Below, one piece after another: positions 62,891 to 64,000 of a DNA stretch of 64,000 nucleotides; within the stretch, counting starts at the first letter, position 1; every line of letters begins with the position of its first letter. The position numbers were made by a program, and so were the translations under genes. The stretch spans positions 35,738,558-35,802,557 of the forward strand of contig CM043946.1 in NCBI GenBank assembly GCA_014529385.2. Reading direction: 5' to 3'. A model generated the notes under the pieces. It did not search any database, was not told the DNA's origin, and saw only the letters and a list, made by a program, of their open reading frames with translations. Source of the stretch: Adiantum capillus-veneris. Its lineage: Eukaryota; Streptophyta; Polypodiopsida; Polypodiales; Pteridaceae.

Positions 62891-64000
62891 CCGTAGGAGC
62901 AATCAAATTAAAACTACCCCTCTTCCAAGGTAGTGATGCTATGCCTGATATCATCAGCTTTCTAGATACAGGAGAATGTCCAGCAGGACACACTAAAGGC
63001 AAAAAACAATGGCTGGTAAGGAAGGCTACTAGGTACCGCCTTATAGACGACCACTTGTATTGTAAGGGCAAAGATCAAATTCTCAGGCGGGTGCCAACTT
63101 CTAGTGAAATCACAGAGGTAATTTGAAGTTGCCATGACGGCGTCTGCGGTGGTCATTTTGCTCTAGATATCACAAGTAGGAAGATTCTAGAGGCAGGATA
63201 CTTTTGGCCTAGTTTGAACAGAGATGTACACCATTGGTGTAAAACATGTAAGGCTTGTCAAGTGGCCAGTGATCGCACGTTAACCTACGAGCCACAAACC
63301 CCTATCATTTCATATGGTCCTTTTGAGAAATGGGGAATAGATGCAATCGGTCCCTTACTAAGGGCCCAATTAGGTAAACTGTACATCATAGTGGGTGTAG
63401 ACTACATGACGCAATGGGAAGAAGCAACGGCCACCACCCGCATTACAGCCCAAGAGGTGGCAAAGTTCATTTTTGAGCATATCGTTTGCCGTTTCAGCAC
63501 TACTCTTGAGATAATATCAGATAGAGGACCAGGATTCATAGGTGATTTGGTGGGAGAACTGATGAAGAAGTTAGGCATCACACGCCGGCATTCCACACCA
63601 TACTACCCACAATGCAATGGTCTGGTAGAGAAGGTAAATGGAATGATTTGCAAAATCATCACAAAACAGGTGAACAACCATACAGGAGCCTAGGATAAAC
63701 ATCTCATGGCAGCTCTTTGGGCCTTTAGAACAACGTTCCGAACATCACTAGGTTTCACTCCTTTCCATCTAGTTTATGGGAAGGAGGCAATTCTACCCAT
63801 TGAGGTACAAATAGCCAGCTCACGAGTCTTGGCTAGCCAGACACACCATCCAATTGTAAACCTCCGAAACCACATCTTGGATCTAGAGAGACTCCAACTG
63901 GATAGGGAAGACGCAATCAATCACTATGCAGCACAGGTAGAACGATGCCGACTCACTTTCAATCAAGGGCTTAAAGAGAAAGGACTGGAAAAAGGCATGC
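62891..64000 (+). pseudogene. Integrase of Tat/Ogre-type element, runs off the window
   Basis: N-terminal zinc-binding HHCC part with His 63133, His 63154 and the WCKTCKACQ cysteines; core Asp 63340 (WGIDAIGPL), Asp 63520 (ISDRGPGF) and Glu 63628 (NGLVEKVNG), a D-D-35-E arrangement. TGA at 63124-63126 and TAG at 63691-63693 interrupt the frame. The C-terminal part (LWAFRTTFRTSLGFTPFHLV) is open to the window end. The 3' LTR lies beyond. Confidence 0.87.

Overview
This is plant nuclear DNA made almost entirely of nested and decayed LTR retrotransposons, with simple-sequence tracts and fragments of one unrecognised multi-exon gene. Pointers to a land plant are initiator-Met-type primer sites in Copia elements, a Ty3/gypsy element of the plant Tat/Ogre type with two RNase H domains, a short CCCTAAA-type motif, and very long (CT)n/(GA)n tracts. 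The species cannot be read from the sequence. A large, repeat-rich genome such as a fern is a guess. No intact host gene, rRNA, tRNA or CRISPR was found.

Left part (1-8.1 kb): microsatellites, a short tandem repeat, then a mosaic of broken pieces: a Copia pol remnant with an internal duplication, the 5' end of another Copia element, a sliver of family F, and the LTR plus gag start of family B. Middle-left (8.1-26.8 kb): pieces of a decayed minus-strand gene (gene G, with a RING-like Cys/His motif and an acidic Lys-rich tail). Its exon is split by K1, an 8.7 kb LTR element that encodes Gag and protease but no polymerase. A 47-bp tandem array beside it is split by Copia-1, a very young element whose LTRs differ at one base.

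Middle (26.8-47.1 kb): a stack of insertions. A minus-strand Copia relic (D) is split by small element C, C is split by K2 (second copy of family K), and K2 holds two solo LTRs of family S in opposite orientation. Next comes F, a gag-only Ty3-like element, whose left LTR contains E, a gag-only Copia-like element. Right part (47.1-55.4 kb): a family-B LTR and an unrecognised coiled-coil accessory ORF, split by Copia-2, a young relative of Copia-1. After a 1.2 kb strand-asymmetric low-complexity tract, the last 7 kb hold the 5' part of a Tat/Ogre-type element (LTR, primer site, upstream ORF1, gag, protease, RT, degenerate RNase H, second RNase H, integrase) that runs off the window.

The most notable signals are: a hairpin at the PPT/3' LTR junction with a compensatory change between Copia-1 and Copia-2; a duplicated leader motif shared by both; polymerase-less families E, F and K; the four-knuckle, WVPK-repeat protein of family K; the dual RNase H element; and an excess of TAG among premature stops, as cytosine deamination at CAG or CCA sites would give.
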